DNA of 64,000 nt from Thalassotalea_H castellviae (GTDB taxonomy: Bacteria > Pseudomonadota > Gammaproteobacteria > Enterobacterales > Alteromonadaceae): assembly GCF_031846185.1 (NCBI RefSeq), contig NZ_JAVRIF010000011.1:61193-125192 (forward strand), written 5' to 3'. The notes below the pieces were generated by a model, which was given only the letters and a program-made list of their open reading frames with translations, was not told the origin of the DNA and made no database searches. The position numbers were made by a program, and so were the translations under genes. Positions 1 through 8,383 of this stretch are shown here, in pieces. How positions within the stretch are numbered: the stretch's first letter is position 1; every line of letters starts with the position of its first letter.

Positions 1-2
1 CA

Positions 3-539
3 CAAGATTATAATTTTTTGCAAGTGCATGGAATTGTCAAATCTGAATACTCAGATATTGACCAATTTGGATTAACTGGCTTTGAAGTACGTGCTAACAA
101 GCGTTGGCAAAACGTGTTTGGTGAACTCCGCTACCGAGACCTTAACGATACAGAAGATGGTATTAAATTCGAAGAAGACCGCTGGAGCGCAAGTTTAGGT
201 TACATCATTCCGTTTTCTGAAATCATGCATTTTGATGTACGTGCAAACTACGGCAACATTGAAGCTGAATTAAGTAATAACAATGGCCACACTGGCTTTG
301 ACGTTGACTATTACGGTGGTAGCGGCTTTGTTCATTACACTGTGGCTAGAAACATAAACCTTTACGCAGGATTGGAAGTTCAAACCACAAAAGATGCCCC
401 AAATCAAAAAGCCTATCACCTTGGTGCTAACTATGCCTTTGGCAAACTATCTCTAGGTACTGAGTACGTTAAATATTCAGACTCTGATGCACTCAGTTTA
501 TTTTTACGATATGAAAAGGTTAGTAATATGAGTTTATAA
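3..539 (+). CDS. Outer-membrane beta-barrel protein, C-terminal part (5' end outside window)
   Basis: The reading frame is open from the left edge of the window, so the true start lies upstream. The 178 visible residues alternate polar and hydrophobic positions in short strands separated by turn-like Asn/Gly/Asp segments (for example around AEASNNNGH-like and TTKDAPNQ-like turns), with many Tyr and Phe at strand ends. This is typical of porin-like barrels of the outer membrane. The C-terminus ends ...SNMSL rather than in the aromatic residue usual for BAM substrates; the last convincing strand (LSLFLRYEKV) stops seven residues earlier. The specific family and substrate cannot be named. Confidence 0.6.
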   Translation, partial: QDYNFLQVHGIVKSEYSDIDQFGLTGFEVRANKRWQNVFGELRYRDLNDTEDGIKFEEDRWSASLGYIIPFSEIMHFDVRANYGNIEAELSNNNGHTGFDVDYYGGSGFVHYTVARNINLYAGLEVQTTKDAPNQKAYHLGANYAFGKLSLGTEYVKYSDSDALSLFLRYEKVSNMSL

Positions 540-540
540 G

Positions 541-790
541 AAATATTAACAGATTAGTTATTAAAAGATAGATTTTAAGGGGAGAGCAATTTGAAAACGC
601 CTGTATTGGTTGGGTTAGTAGAATTTATATGACTTAACGAAATATATTAAAACATAGGTAATAAATCTCATAGATCGTATCAGGAAAAAATTGAAGTAGA
701 AACAGAAACTTGAGTGAGTTTTAAAAAATTTAGATATGAAAAGAAAACCGTGTGCCAATTTTCTTAATTTAACGTACTGATATTAAGAAG
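541..790. other. Intergenic region without a convincing gene
   Basis: About 250 AT-rich bases lie between the barrel gene and the rnpB hairpin. The only coding-like trace is a good ribosome-binding sequence (AAGGGGAGAG, near 577) followed by a TTG and 13 codons, which is too short to call. I see no tRNA, repeat or promoter I would defend. Confidence 0.5.
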
Positions 791-840
791 TTTTAGCATA
801 CCGCTTGCACTATTATAGATAGAGCAAGCGGTTACTAAAA
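791..840 (-). terminator. Hairpin at the 3' end of rnpB
   Basis: The arms TTTTAGCATACCGCTTGC and GCAAGCGGTTACTAAAA form a long imperfect stem with CCGCTTGC/GCAAGCGG at its core, starting a few bases beyond the RNase P RNA 3' end. The U-tract on the minus strand is poor (AAAACTTCTT), so this may mark 3'-end processing or weak termination rather than a textbook terminator. Confidence 0.55.
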
Positions 841-843
841 TTT

Positions 844-1224
844 ATGAGTCAACACATAAGCCGGGTTTTGTATCTCTTCCGAAGAAAAGTGACAATCATT
901 CGTCTAGGCTATAAATCGCTCTATAGCTCAAGCAACCTACCCGAATTCAACGCGAGCCACGCCATACGAATTCCTATTTGGTCTTGCTCCGGGTGGAGTT
1001 TACCTTGCAATTACTGTTACCAGCAATCCGGTGCGCTCTTACCGCACCCTTTCAGCCTTACCTGTGAAATCTCGAAAGATAACCATCGGCGGTCTTCTCT
1101 CTGCTGCACTTGTCGTCGGCTTACGCCGCCCAGGCGTTACCTGGCACCCTGCTCATTGGAGCCCGGACTTTCCTCCCCCTAATAATATCGAAATAAATTA
1201 GGCAGCGATTGTCTAGTCAACTCG
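844..1224 (-). ncRNA. rnpB: RNase P RNA, bacterial type A
   Basis: This is the catalytic RNA of RNase P, which removes the 5' leader of precursor tRNAs. On the minus strand the sequence carries the universal blocks: GGAGGAAAGTCCGGGCTCC near the 5' end, AGGGTGCCAGGTAACGCCTGG, AAGGGTGCGGTAAGAGCGCACC, TAAACTCCACCCGGAGCAAG, CAAATAGG and a 3' ACCCGGCTTAT. The P1 helix can be drawn: 5' GAGTTGAC pairs with 3' GTTGACTC, including two G-U pairs, which sets both ends. The length of about 380 nt equals the E. coli RNA. The long open frame antisense to it is spurious. Confidence 0.97.
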
Positions 1225-1230
1225 AGGCGC

Positions 1231-1259
1231 ATTCTACCTGATAGAACCACCAAGGCCAA
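1231..1259 (-). promoter_or_regulatory. Sigma-70 promoter of rnpB
   Basis: On the minus strand TTGGCC (-35) and TAGAAT (-10) are separated by 17 bp, and the -10 lies 7 bp before the expected RNA 5' end near 1223. The stretch between -10 and start is GC-rich (GCGCCTC), as at stringently controlled stable-RNA promoters. The site fills the gap between the upstream gene's stop codon and rnpB. Confidence 0.7.
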
Positions 1260-1271
1260 CAGATAAAGTCG

Positions 1272-1982
1272 TTAGTTAATAACTTTCCCTGTAAACGATT
1301 CTTTAATGGCCTGTGTTAGCTGGGGCACTATCGCTTGATGCCTTTTACGAATAAAATGATAAAGCTCAATAACTTCTAATTCTTTCATACAATGGTTTTT
1401 ATTATTTTCTAGGCGAGATCTTACTGTTTCAGGTAGTAATTTTTCAGAAATAATAATCACATCAACGCGATGTGCTTGTAACATTGCCAAAGCCTGTTCA
1501 TTGGTCTCTACTTCCAAAAATTCAATATTATGTTTTATTAAACGAGACTTAATTGATATAAAACCTCTTAAAAAAGCAACTTTGCTAGACTTTATCGACT
1601 CCCATGTTGAAAAACATTGGTTTACATTATTGCCATAACTTCTCATTGAGAGTGATAAGATAGGAATAGGTATCATAATGTAGTCAATTAAATTTTGAGC
1701 GAGTTCTGCTGACCTAACAAGCTCAGCATCCACCCAATCGCTGTTATTAGCCGTTGCTAATGATCTTATCGTCGGTAAACGAACAATTTCAGCATTCACC
1801 CCAATTTTTTGATAGGACTCAAGCAGTGTATTTTCAACGCTAGGTAAGACAGCTGCGATATCTGGAGCTGTTATTTTAAATGTATTTTTGGTTGACTCAG
1901 CAGAGAGTACACCACTGAAAAATAATAATAAAATATAAATTTTATTGAATGAACGATGTAAAAATCTTCGTCTAAAATCCAT
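1272..1982 (-). CDS. Periplasmic solute-binding-protein-like (family 3 fold)
   Basis: The 236-residue protein has an N-terminal signal peptide (hydrophobic stretch about 14-25, likely cleavage near LSA-ES). The rest resembles the lobe pattern of family 3 solute-binding proteins: an early FKITAPDIAAVLPSVENTLL strand-helix unit, a central region with a single Cys, and a hinge-like VDVIIISEKLL segment. I see no transporter permease or ATPase nearby, so it may be an orphan binding or sensor protein. The ATG start has a GGAAAG ribosome site. The ligand is unknown. It lies in tandem upstream of rnpB but the RNA has its own promoter. Confidence 0.65.
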   Translation of the reverse strand: MDFRRRFLHRSFNKIYILLLFFSGVLSAESTKNTFKITAPDIAAVLPSVENTLLESYQKIGVNAEIVRLPTIRSLATANNSDWVDAELVRSAELAQNLIDYIMIPIPILSLSMRSYGNNVNQCFSTWESIKSSKVAFLRGFISIKSRLIKHNIEFLEVETNEQALAMLQAHRVDVIIISEKLLPETVRSRLENNKNHCMKELEVIELYHFIRKRHQAIVPQLTQAIKESFTGKVIN

Positions 1983-2037
1983 GTTTTTTTCTTTCCAATT
2001 AAGCGAAGATTTTCGCTTTAATAACCAAGATAATAAG

Positions 2038-2886
2038 TTATTTTAACGATAATGCTATATCGTAAAGAGCATTTTTCTTAATGCCGTGAATTTCAGCCGT
2101 GATGGCACACGCTTTTTTAGGCTTCATTTCTGCTAATAATAATTTTAACGTCGCAATGGCTTGTGGAGATATTTCATTAACATCCGCTTTATAGCCTTCA
2201 ATAATTAAAACCATTTCACCCTTTAATTGATTAGGATCTTGCTCTAACCATGTCAGTAAATTTTCTGCCATGTCAGAGTATATTGTCTCAAAGGTTTTAG
2301 TCAGCTCTCTTGCGATAACAACATATCGATTACCACCTAAAGTTTCAACGATATCTTTGACTGTATCAATTGCTCTTCGAGGCGCATCATAAAACACCAT
2401 AGTTCTGACTTCATGTTCTAGCGATTGTAAAACCGTTTTTCGGGCACCAGATTTTGACGGTAAAAATCCTTCAAAACTGAATCTGTCTGTTGGTAAACCA
2501 GCTACCGACAATGCTGATATCGCAGCACAAGCGCCAGGTACAGGTGATACTTTTAAACCTAAACTCCGACAGTGTCTAACTAGATGAAATCCAGGGTCAC
2601 TGATTAACGGAGTACCTGCATCGGAGACTAAAGCAATATTTTTACCTTCTTGCAATAAGCTGGCAACATAGTCTTGTTTTTGTCTTTCGTTATGATCGTG
2701 CAGTGATAAGGTTTTATTCGAGATAGAAAAAGCAGACATTAATTTCTTAGTATGTCGAGTATCTTCACAGGCAATAACATCGACGCTTGCAAGGATATCT
2801 AACGCCCGTTGACTAATGTCGGCTAAATTACCAATCGGGGTGGCAACAATATATAAGGTTCCTAAAAGTTCTGCTTTATCTGTCAT
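2038..2886 (-). CDS. rsmI: 16S rRNA (cytidine(1402)-2'-O)-methyltransferase
   Basis: RsmI methylates the ribose of C1402 in 16S rRNA using S-adenosylmethionine, tuning the ribosomal P site. The 282-residue length is normal. The tetrapyrrole-methylase fold signatures are visible: LYIVATPIGNLADIS at the N-terminus, ACEDTRHTKKL, and the SAM-loop LVSDAGTPLISDPG followed by PVPGACA. It is transcribed divergently from lpoA, as in E. coli (yraL-yraM), with a 76-bp gap that must hold both promoters. Confidence 0.96.
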   Translation of the reverse strand: MTDKAELLGTLYIVATPIGNLADISQRALDILASVDVIACEDTRHTKKLMSAFSISNKTLSLHDHNERQKQDYVASLLQEGKNIALVSDAGTPLISDPGFHLVRHCRSLGLKVSPVPGACAAISALSVAGLPTDRFSFEGFLPSKSGARKTVLQSLEHEVRTMVFYDAPRRAIDTVKDIVETLGGNRYVVIARELTKTFETIYSDMAENLLTWLEQDPNQLKGEMVLIIEGYKADVNEISPQAIATLKLLLAEMKPKKACAITAEIHGIKKNALYDIALSLK

Positions 2887-2962
2887 TTATCTATACTTGT
2901 GTTGAGCCAATTGAAGATGACGTTTATTATACAGTAACTAGATAAATTACGGGCTTTTCTTT

Positions 2963-4816
2963 GTGAACAAAAATTTATTATCACAGCGCACTTTTTCCCT
3001 ACTGATCTTATTCTTGCTAACGAGTACATTGTTTAGTTGCTCCACTAACAAAGTCAGCCCCAAAAAAACGATCCCGACTGAAAGTACTGTTGAAATTCGT
3101 CAAGACAAGGACGTCAGCGCAGCAGAATATCTCAGACAAGCTAAGCAAGCCCCTACTCAACAGTCAATCAATTTATTGATAGCAGCAAGTGCTCGTTTTA
3201 TTGAGGAAAATCAACTAGCCAAAGCTTTATGGCTCGCAGACCAAACACTACCTCTTACGGAAAGTGACATTCAGCAAAAACAACTTTTGCTAATTAAAGC
3301 ACAAAGTTTACTCCTGGCAAATAATCCCGAGTTATCACTAGAAAGCCTTAAAAAAATTGAACAAGTTAATTTGCTTTCAGAGTCTTTTCAGCTTACCTAC
3401 TATCAAACACTCGCAGAAGTTCAACACCAACGAGGGTTGAATTTAGCTGCTGTAGATGCTCGTTTAAGAGCATTTAAGTTACATCCCAACATCACGATTA
3501 TAGATGTAGAAACGCTCTGGCTCGCCCTTAATCAATTATCCCAATGGGAAATTGAACAACTCGTTTCAGCGCAGCCGCCTCATATCGATGGTTGGCAGCA
3601 ACTTTTAAACTTTGCTCATCGCTTTGGGTATGATTCAACCAGTTTTAACCGTTACTTAACCCAATGGCAAAGGCAATTTCCACTTCATCCTGCGAACCCA
3701 TTAATTCCACAATTAATGAACGAACAATTAACTTTTGCTGAACACCAGCAAAACATTGCCATTATCTTACCACTTTCGGGAAGACAGAAAGCAGCGGGAG
3801 AGTCGGCACAACAAGGCATTTTATCAGCGTATAATAATGATCAAAGCAAGAAACTTTATTTTATCGATTCCAATCATCTTGATATGACGACCCTGAGTCA
3901 AACCTTTATAACTCAAGAAATTAACTACGTGATTGGCCCTTTGCTAAAAGAAAATGTTGATCTATACCTTGCTCAACCAGACCTTACCTTACCTACATTG
4001 TTATTTAATTCACCGACAAAAGAAGCTTTAAAAGATCAACATATGGTGCTTTCAATGAACCCTGCAGACGAAGCAATTCAAGCAGCAACCACCTTAAGCC
4101 AAAAAAACTTTCACCATCCTATTATTTTTAGTCAAAAAGATAATGTCAGTAAACGTATCGCTGAAACATTCGCTAAGCAATGGCATAAAATCACCGGAAA
4201 AACACCAGAAACCGTTTATGTCAATGATGGCGCAACCATGCAAAATGAACTGAAAGACAGCCTTGGTGTTTCGACAAGCCAAACACGTATTAATAATATT
4301 GATAAGCGGATTAGGCAAAAGATTAAAACAGAAGCAAGAAATAGACGTGATTTAGATATGATCTATGTCGTTGGCTCCCCCAATGAGACCCGTTTATTAA
4401 AACCTTACATTGATGTAAATATCAGTCCTTTTGCGAAAAAAATCCCCATTTTTGCTAGTTCACGTAGCCATAGTGATAACGCCGATAAAAGTGATAGTCG
4501 TGATTTAACAGGGTTACAGTTTACTGAAATGCCTTGGATCTTACCAAGTAAACAACAAAATCAACCGTTAAAGCAATTAACAGAAACTATTTGGCCCAAC
4601 AAAAGTGATAGCCTACAACGCATATTTGCTATGGGTTATGACAGCTTATCGCTGATTGATAAATTTAACATGTTCAAGCAATACCCTTATATCAGACATT
4701 ATGGACAAACGGGTATTTTGAAATTAAACAATAATACGGTATTAACGCGTAGTTTATTATGGGGGCGTTACCAAATGGATATGGTACAAGAAATTGCTGT
4801 GGAACAAACAGAATAA
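2963..4816 (+). CDS. lpoA: Penicillin-binding protein activator LpoA
   Basis: LpoA is an outer-membrane lipoprotein that reaches across the periplasm to stimulate the peptidoglycan synthase PBP1a. The start is GTG. The signal peptide ends in the lipobox LFSC with the acylated Cys at residue 26. Residues about 50-250 are helical and TPR-like (ARFIEENQLAKALWLADQTL). From about 265 on, a binding-protein-like domain begins with IAIILPLSGRQKAAGESAQQGILSAY. Length 617 is usual. It heads the lpoA-yraN-diaA-dolP series on this strand. The partner PBP1a is not in the window; mrcB nearby encodes PBP1b, which is normally served by LpoB. Confidence 0.93.
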   Translation: MNKNLLSQRTFSLLILFLLTSTLFSCSTNKVSPKKTIPTESTVEIRQDKDVSAAEYLRQAKQAPTQQSINLLIAASARFIEENQLAKALWLADQTLPLTESDIQQKQLLLIKAQSLLLANNPELSLESLKKIEQVNLLSESFQLTYYQTLAEVQHQRGLNLAAVDARLRAFKLHPNITIIDVETLWLALNQLSQWEIEQLVSAQPPHIDGWQQLLNFAHRFGYDSTSFNRYLTQWQRQFPLHPANPLIPQLMNEQLTFAEHQQNIAIILPLSGRQKAAGESAQQGILSAYNNDQSKKLYFIDSNHLDMTTLSQTFITQEINYVIGPLLKENVDLYLAQPDLTLPTLLFNSPTKEALKDQHMVLSMNPADEAIQAATTLSQKNFHHPIIFSQKDNVSKRIAETFAKQWHKITGKTPETVYVNDGATMQNELKDSLGVSTSQTRINNIDKRIRQKIKTEARNRRDLDMIYVVGSPNETRLLKPYIDVNISPFAKKIPIFASSRSHSDNADKSDSRDLTGLQFTEMPWILPSKQQNQPLKQLTETIWPNKSDSLQRIFAMGYDSLSLIDKFNMFKQYPYIRHYGQTGILKLNNNTVLTRSLLWGRYQMDMVQEIAVEQTE

Positions 4817-4835
4817 AACCCGTCAAGCAACTCAA

Positions 4836-5204
4836 ATGAGCAAAGTAACTAGCAAAGAGTTAGGTGACTTTTGGGAGCTTTACGCTGAGCGTTATTTAAC
4901 CGACAATGGCTTATGCTTATTAAGTAAAAATTTTCATAGTCGCCAAGGCGAAATTGACTTGATCATGAAAGAAAACGACTGTTTTGTCTTTGTTGAAGTA
5001 AAATACCGTAAGAATAATCAATTTGGTGGCGCTATTTCGGCGGTTAGCCAACAAAAACAACAAAAAATCATCAAAACAGCAACATTTTTCCTACAACAGC
5101 AAAACTTAAATGAATATAATACCGCCTGTCGGTTTGACATCGTCGCCATTGAAGGCGATGCCAATAAACCAAAGATACAGTGGCTAAAAAATGCTTTTAG
5201 CTAA
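4836..5204 (+). CDS. yraN: YraN family (UPF0102) nuclease-like protein
   Basis: A small protein of the Holliday-junction-resolvase-like (restriction-endonuclease) fold, cellular role unsettled. The fold's core is visible: GDFWELYAERYL, then NFHSRQGEIDLIM and FVFVEVKYRKN, giving the E...D...ExK active-site pattern (D in EIDLI, E and K in VEVKYR). I chose the ATG at 4836 because it gives 122 residues, the family norm; an upstream TTG at 4794 would overlap the end of lpoA and add 14 residues unlike the family. The gap to lpoA is 19 bp, so the two are probably co-transcribed. Confidence 0.9.
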   Translation: MSKVTSKELGDFWELYAERYLTDNGLCLLSKNFHSRQGEIDLIMKENDCFVFVEVKYRKNNQFGGAISAVSQQKQQKIIKTATFFLQQQNLNEYNTACRFDIVAIEGDANKPKIQWLKNAFS

Positions 5205-5256
5205 AGTCTATAATAGAATTAATTACCCAGCTTAAAATATGGAGCAAAGTTCATTT

Positions 5257-5844
5257 ATGTTAGAACGAATTAAAAGCAATTTTACCGAAAGTATTCAAAC
5301 TAAAATTGCTGCGAGCGAAGCGCTTGCCAGTCCAATTGAACAAGCGGGTATGGTGATGGTACAAAGCCTACTTGCGGGGCATAAAATTTTAGCCTGTGGA
5401 AATGGCGGCTCTGCCGGCGATGCCCAGCACTTTTCTGCGGAGTTATTAAATCGTTATGAAACTGAACGTCCTCCTTTACCAGCTATCGCATTAACAACCG
5501 ACAGTTCAACGTTAACTTCAATAGGCAATGATTATCACTTTGATGAAGTGTTTTCAAAGCAAGTACGTGCGCTAGGGAATAATGGCGATGTGTTATTAGC
5601 CATTTCAACCAGTGGTAACTCTCGTAACGTCATTAAAGCAATTGAAGCCGCCGTAGCTCGAGATATGCCGATAATAGCCCTCACCGGTAAAGATGGTGGC
5701 GATATCGCAGGTTTATTAGGCGAAGGCGATGTTGAGATCCGTGTACCATCTTCACGTACAGCTCGAATTCAAGAAGTGCATTTAGTGGTCATTCATTGTT
5801 TATGCGACATTATTGATACCACCCTTTTCCCACAAGAAGAATAA
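5257..5844 (+). CDS. diaA: DnaA initiator-associating protein DiaA (SIS domain)
   Basis: DiaA is a tetrameric SIS-domain protein that binds DnaA and times replication initiation. From MLERIKSNFTESIQT to the end (DTTLFPQEE) the sequence follows E. coli DiaA closely, including CGNGGSAGDAQHFSAEL and LLAISTSGNSRNV. Because GGSAGDAQHFSAEL also matches the related phosphoheptose isomerase GmhA, automated annotation may call it gmhA; synteny (yraN before, dolP after) favours DiaA. The ATG at 5257 matches the family start; one at 5239 adds six residues but lacks a ribosome-binding site, while GGAG precedes 5257. Confidence 0.9.
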   Translation: MLERIKSNFTESIQTKIAASEALASPIEQAGMVMVQSLLAGHKILACGNGGSAGDAQHFSAELLNRYETERPPLPAIALTTDSSTLTSIGNDYHFDEVFSKQVRALGNNGDVLLAISTSGNSRNVIKAIEAAVARDMPIIALTGKDGGDIAGLLGEGDVEIRVPSSRTARIQEVHLVVIHCLCDIIDTTLFPQEE

Positions 5845-5849
5845 CCCGC

Positions 5850-6422
5850 ATGAAATTAAAACAATTTATTTTTATTGCTTCCACAGCCGTTATTTTGCAA
5901 GGTTGTGTTGCTGCAGCTGTTGTAGGAGTTATTGGCGGAGCAACAGTTGTTAACGATAATCGCAGTTTAGGCAACCAAGTCGATGATCAAAAAATTGAAC
6001 TCGTTGCTCATAATAATTTAGCGAAAGTAAACGGACTTTCAGATAATACTAACCTACAAGTGGTCAGTTTCAACGGTAAGGTTTTGGTTGTTGGTCAAGC
6101 ACCAAATAGCTATTTAAAAGATTTAGCCATTAAAACCATTAATCAAGTTGAAGGGATTGAGCATATCTACGATCAAATCCGCATTGGCAATACTGTCTCT
6201 GTTACCACCAAAAGTAATGATGTTTGGTTAACCTCTAAAGTAAAAACAGCTTTATTTGCCAGTGATCAGCTTGATGCTACCAATATTAAAGTTGTCACAG
6301 AAAATGGGGAAGTGTTCTTAATGGGCTTAATTAAAAACAGTGAAGCCAATGCTGCCGTTGAAGTTGCTCGAAATATCAGTGGTGTGAATAAAGTATTTAA
6401 AATGTTTGAATATTTAGATTAA
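5850..6422 (+). CDS. dolP: Outer-membrane lipoprotein DolP (BON domains)
   Basis: DolP (YraP) supports outer-membrane integrity and binds anionic phospholipid at division sites. The signal peptide ends in the lipobox LQGC with Cys 19. Two BON domains follow, about residues 45-110 (NTNLQVVSFNGKVLVVGQAP) and 125-190 (ATNIKVVTENGEVFLMGLI); each shows the conserved V.G.V...G pattern. It starts 5 bp after the diaA stop and closes the cluster before a bidirectional terminator. The length of 190 residues is normal. Confidence 0.93.
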   Translation: MKLKQFIFIASTAVILQGCVAAAVVGVIGGATVVNDNRSLGNQVDDQKIELVAHNNLAKVNGLSDNTNLQVVSFNGKVLVVGQAPNSYLKDLAIKTINQVEGIEHIYDQIRIGNTVSVTTKSNDVWLTSKVKTALFASDQLDATNIKVVTENGEVFLMGLIKNSEANAAVEVARNISGVNKVFKMFEYLD

Positions 6423-6470
6423 AGGAATCTTGGTATTTACAACATGGTGGCTCAGAATGAGCAGAACATT

Positions 6471-6507
6471 AAAAAAATCCACCTAATTTACTTAGGTGGA
6501 TTTTTTA
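6471..6507. terminator. Bidirectional terminator between dolP and sspB
   Basis: AAAAAATCCACCTAA and TTAGGTGGATTTTTT form a perfect stem with a 5-nt loop. A-tract and T-tract on both sides let it serve the plus-strand dolP operon and the minus-strand ssp operon. The stop codon of sspB lies inside the right-hand tract. Confidence 0.9.
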
Positions 6508-6957
6508 TTTAACTACTTTTAAGCTCGCTCGACTTTTACTGGCACTTTTCGGTGCTAGAGCTTTGTCATCATCATCGGAACTTACCGTTGATAAAGGCGC
6601 TGGAGTTGTTTCTTCGGGTAACTCTTCAACCTCAGGATGCTCTATCGCTAACGTAGTGCCGGCACCATTTTCTTTCGCAAAAATAGCAGCAACGGCGCCA
6701 AAGGGCACCACAATATTTTCAAGCTTGCCACCAAACCGCGCACTAAAGGCAATTTGTTCGCCAGCCATTGATATTGCTCCCACGGCAGATGATGAGATAT
6801 TTAAGGTAATTTGCCCGTCATTGACATATGACATTGGCACTAAAACACCATAAACATTTACATCAACTACGATATAAGGCGTGAGCTGATTATCAGATAT
6901 CCAGTCATAAAAAGCCCTAACTATATAGGGCTTTGATGATGTCATTTCGTCAGACAT
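6505..6957 (-). CDS. sspB: ClpXP protease specificity-enhancing factor SspB
   Basis: SspB is the adaptor that binds the ssrA tag and hands tagged proteins to ClpXP. The N-terminal substrate-binding domain (about 1-110) begins KPYIVRAFYDWISDNQLTPYIVVD and contains VPMSYV and ISFSARF-type strands. A flexible acidic linker rich in Glu, Pro and Ser (about 108-140) leads to the C-terminal ClpX-docking peptide LKVVK, the XB motif. It follows sspA by 5 bp, so the two form the usual sspA-sspB operon on the minus strand. Confidence 0.96.
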   Translation of the reverse strand: MSDEMTSSKPYIVRAFYDWISDNQLTPYIVVDVNVYGVLVPMSYVNDGQITLNISSSAVGAISMAGEQIAFSARFGGKLENIVVPFGAVAAIFAKENGAGTTLAIEHPEVEELPEETTPAPLSTVSSDDDDKALAPKSASKSRASLKVVK

Positions 6958-6962
6958 CGAGA

Positions 6963-7604
6963 TTAAACCGGATTTCCAAAACGTAATTCACGTTCGGCTT
7001 CTGTCAAAGAGGCTTGGAATGACTCACGTTCAAATAATTTAAGCATATAAGTTTTAAGTTCTTTAGACCCTTGTCCATCTAACTCAATTCCTAATACCGG
7101 TAAACGCCATAATAACGGTGCTAAATAACAATCAACTAAACTAAATTCTTCACTCATAAAGTAAGGCGCTTCGTTTAAAATAGGCGCAACACTTAATAAG
7201 CTTTCTTTTAATTCTTGTCGTGCTTTATCTGCTTTATCTGCTGGACCATTCAAAATGATCTTAGCTAAGCTATACCAGTCTTGCTCAACACGATGCATCA
7301 TTAAACGACTACGTCCACGAGAAACAGGGTATACCGGCATCAATGGCGGATGAGGAAAACGCTCATCCAAATATTCAATGATAATTGATGCTTCATATAA
7401 TGCTAATTCACGATCAATTAATGTTGGTACTGTTCCATATGGATTTAAGTCAATTAAATCTTCTGGCAAATTCGCCATATCAACCAAGTGAATATCTACA
7501 CCAACGCCTTTCTCCGCCAACACAATACGTGTTTGGTGGCTATACATATCATCTGCATGAGAATATAAATTCATCACTGAGCGTTTGTTTGCAGCTACGG
7601 CCAT
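6963..7604 (-). CDS. sspA: Stringent starvation protein A
   Basis: SspA has a glutathione-S-transferase fold but no transferase activity; it binds RNA polymerase and alters transcription under starvation and acid stress. Visible landmarks are the thioredoxin-like N-terminus (MNLYSHADDMYSHQTRIVLAEKGV), the NPYGTVPTLIDRELALYEASIIIEYLDERFPHPPL segment and the all-helical C-terminal half. The ATG at 7604 gives 213 residues; the family usually begins about 7 residues later (near MNLYS), so an internal start is possible. Upstream on the same strand lie the petABC genes. Confidence 0.95.
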   Translation of the reverse strand: MAVAANKRSVMNLYSHADDMYSHQTRIVLAEKGVGVDIHLVDMANLPEDLIDLNPYGTVPTLIDRELALYEASIIIEYLDERFPHPPLMPVYPVSRGRSRLMMHRVEQDWYSLAKIILNGPADKADKARQELKESLLSVAPILNEAPYFMSEEFSLVDCYLAPLLWRLPVLGIELDGQGSKELKTYMLKLFERESFQASLTEAERELRFGNPV

Positions 7605-7624
7605 TTTGCCTCCAAAATTCTACG

Positions 7625-7660
7625 ATTAAAAAACTAACAATGGGGGCAAATGCCCCCAGA
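7625..7660 (-). terminator. Terminator after petABC
   Basis: The stem GGGGGCA/TGCCCCC (7641-7658) is very GC-rich in this AT-rich DNA. On the minus strand it is followed by ATTGTTAGTTTTTT. It separates petC from sspA; the plus-strand side also has AGAAAAAATT. Confidence 0.75.
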
Positions 7661-7684
7661 AAAAATTATGACACTAATTTAAAA

Positions 7685-8383
7685 TTAGTGTACATCTCTC
7701 CAATACTCTTTTTTCAGTAAGTAAGAAAGAATAAACAAGATCAATAGGAAACCAATTACCCAGTAACCAAGTGCTTCACGTTCCAGTTTATTTGGCTCAC
7801 CAACATATTCAAGAAAATTAACAAGGTCACGAACAAAAGCGTCATATTCTTCAGCAGTCATACTACCGCCTTTTGCTGAAGATAACTCACCATGCTCATC
7901 TATTGTTCTTACCCCTTGAAGGTCTTGTAATACATGTGGCATACCAACATCTTTGAAGACTTTGTTATTTACACCGAACGGACGGTTACTATCTTCGTAA
8001 AACGTACGTAAATAAGTATAAATATAATCAGGACTTCTAAAACGAGCTTCTAAGGTTAAATCTGGTGGCGCAGTACCAAACCATGCTGCAGCTTCTTTTG
8101 CTGGCATAGTGTTAGTAATATGATCACCAGGTTTTTCACCGGTTGGCATCCATTTTTCAACACCTTCTTTTTCATCGATTCCTAAATCGGCGAAAGTACG
8201 GTTGTATCGTTGATATTGTAACTGGTGACAACCTAAACAATAATTTAAGTATGACTCAAAACCACGTTTTAGTGACTCTTTATCAGATAAATCGTTATTT
8301 GCTTTGTCCAAAGCCATGCTAGGACCAGCAGCAGAAGCCATCAAAGGAACTAAAGCTAAAATTGTAATAAGTAACTTTTTCAT
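7685..8383 (-). CDS. petC: Ubiquinol-cytochrome c reductase, cytochrome c1
   Basis: Cytochrome c1 passes electrons from the Rieske centre to soluble cytochrome c in complex III. An N-terminal signal peptide (MKKLLITILALVPLMASAAG) sends it to the periplasm. Haem c attaches at C49-L-G-C52-H53. The axial Met is probably in the MPHVLQDLQG segment. A single C-terminal membrane helix (GYWVIGFLLILFILSYLL) anchors it. Its ATG overlaps the petB stop by one base (TAATG), showing translational coupling; it is last in petABC. Confidence 0.97.
   Translation of the reverse strand: MKKLLITILALVPLMASAAGPSMALDKANNDLSDKESLKRGFESYLNYCLGCHQLQYQRYNRTFADLGIDEKEGVEKWMPTGEKPGDHITNTMPAKEAAAWFGTAPPDLTLEARFRSPDYIYTYLRTFYEDSNRPFGVNNKVFKDVGMPHVLQDLQGVRTIDEHGELSSAKGGSMTAEEYDAFVRDLVNFLEYVGEPNKLEREALGYWVIGFLLILFILSYLLKKEYWRDVH

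Noticed and set aside
577..640. A 13-codon TTG-started frame with an AAGGGGAGAG site.
   Set aside because: Too short to support, and no neighbouring gene that it could lead.
844..1182. A 112-codon open frame on the plus strand, rich in Cys, Arg and Ser.
   Set aside because: It lies antisense to the RNase P RNA gene, whose conserved blocks and P1 pairing explain the sequence fully.
5257..5844. Calling the SIS-domain gene phosphoheptose isomerase gmhA.
   Set aside because: The N- and C-terminal text and the yraN-dolP neighbours fit DiaA better; the shared SIS core makes the confusion understandable.
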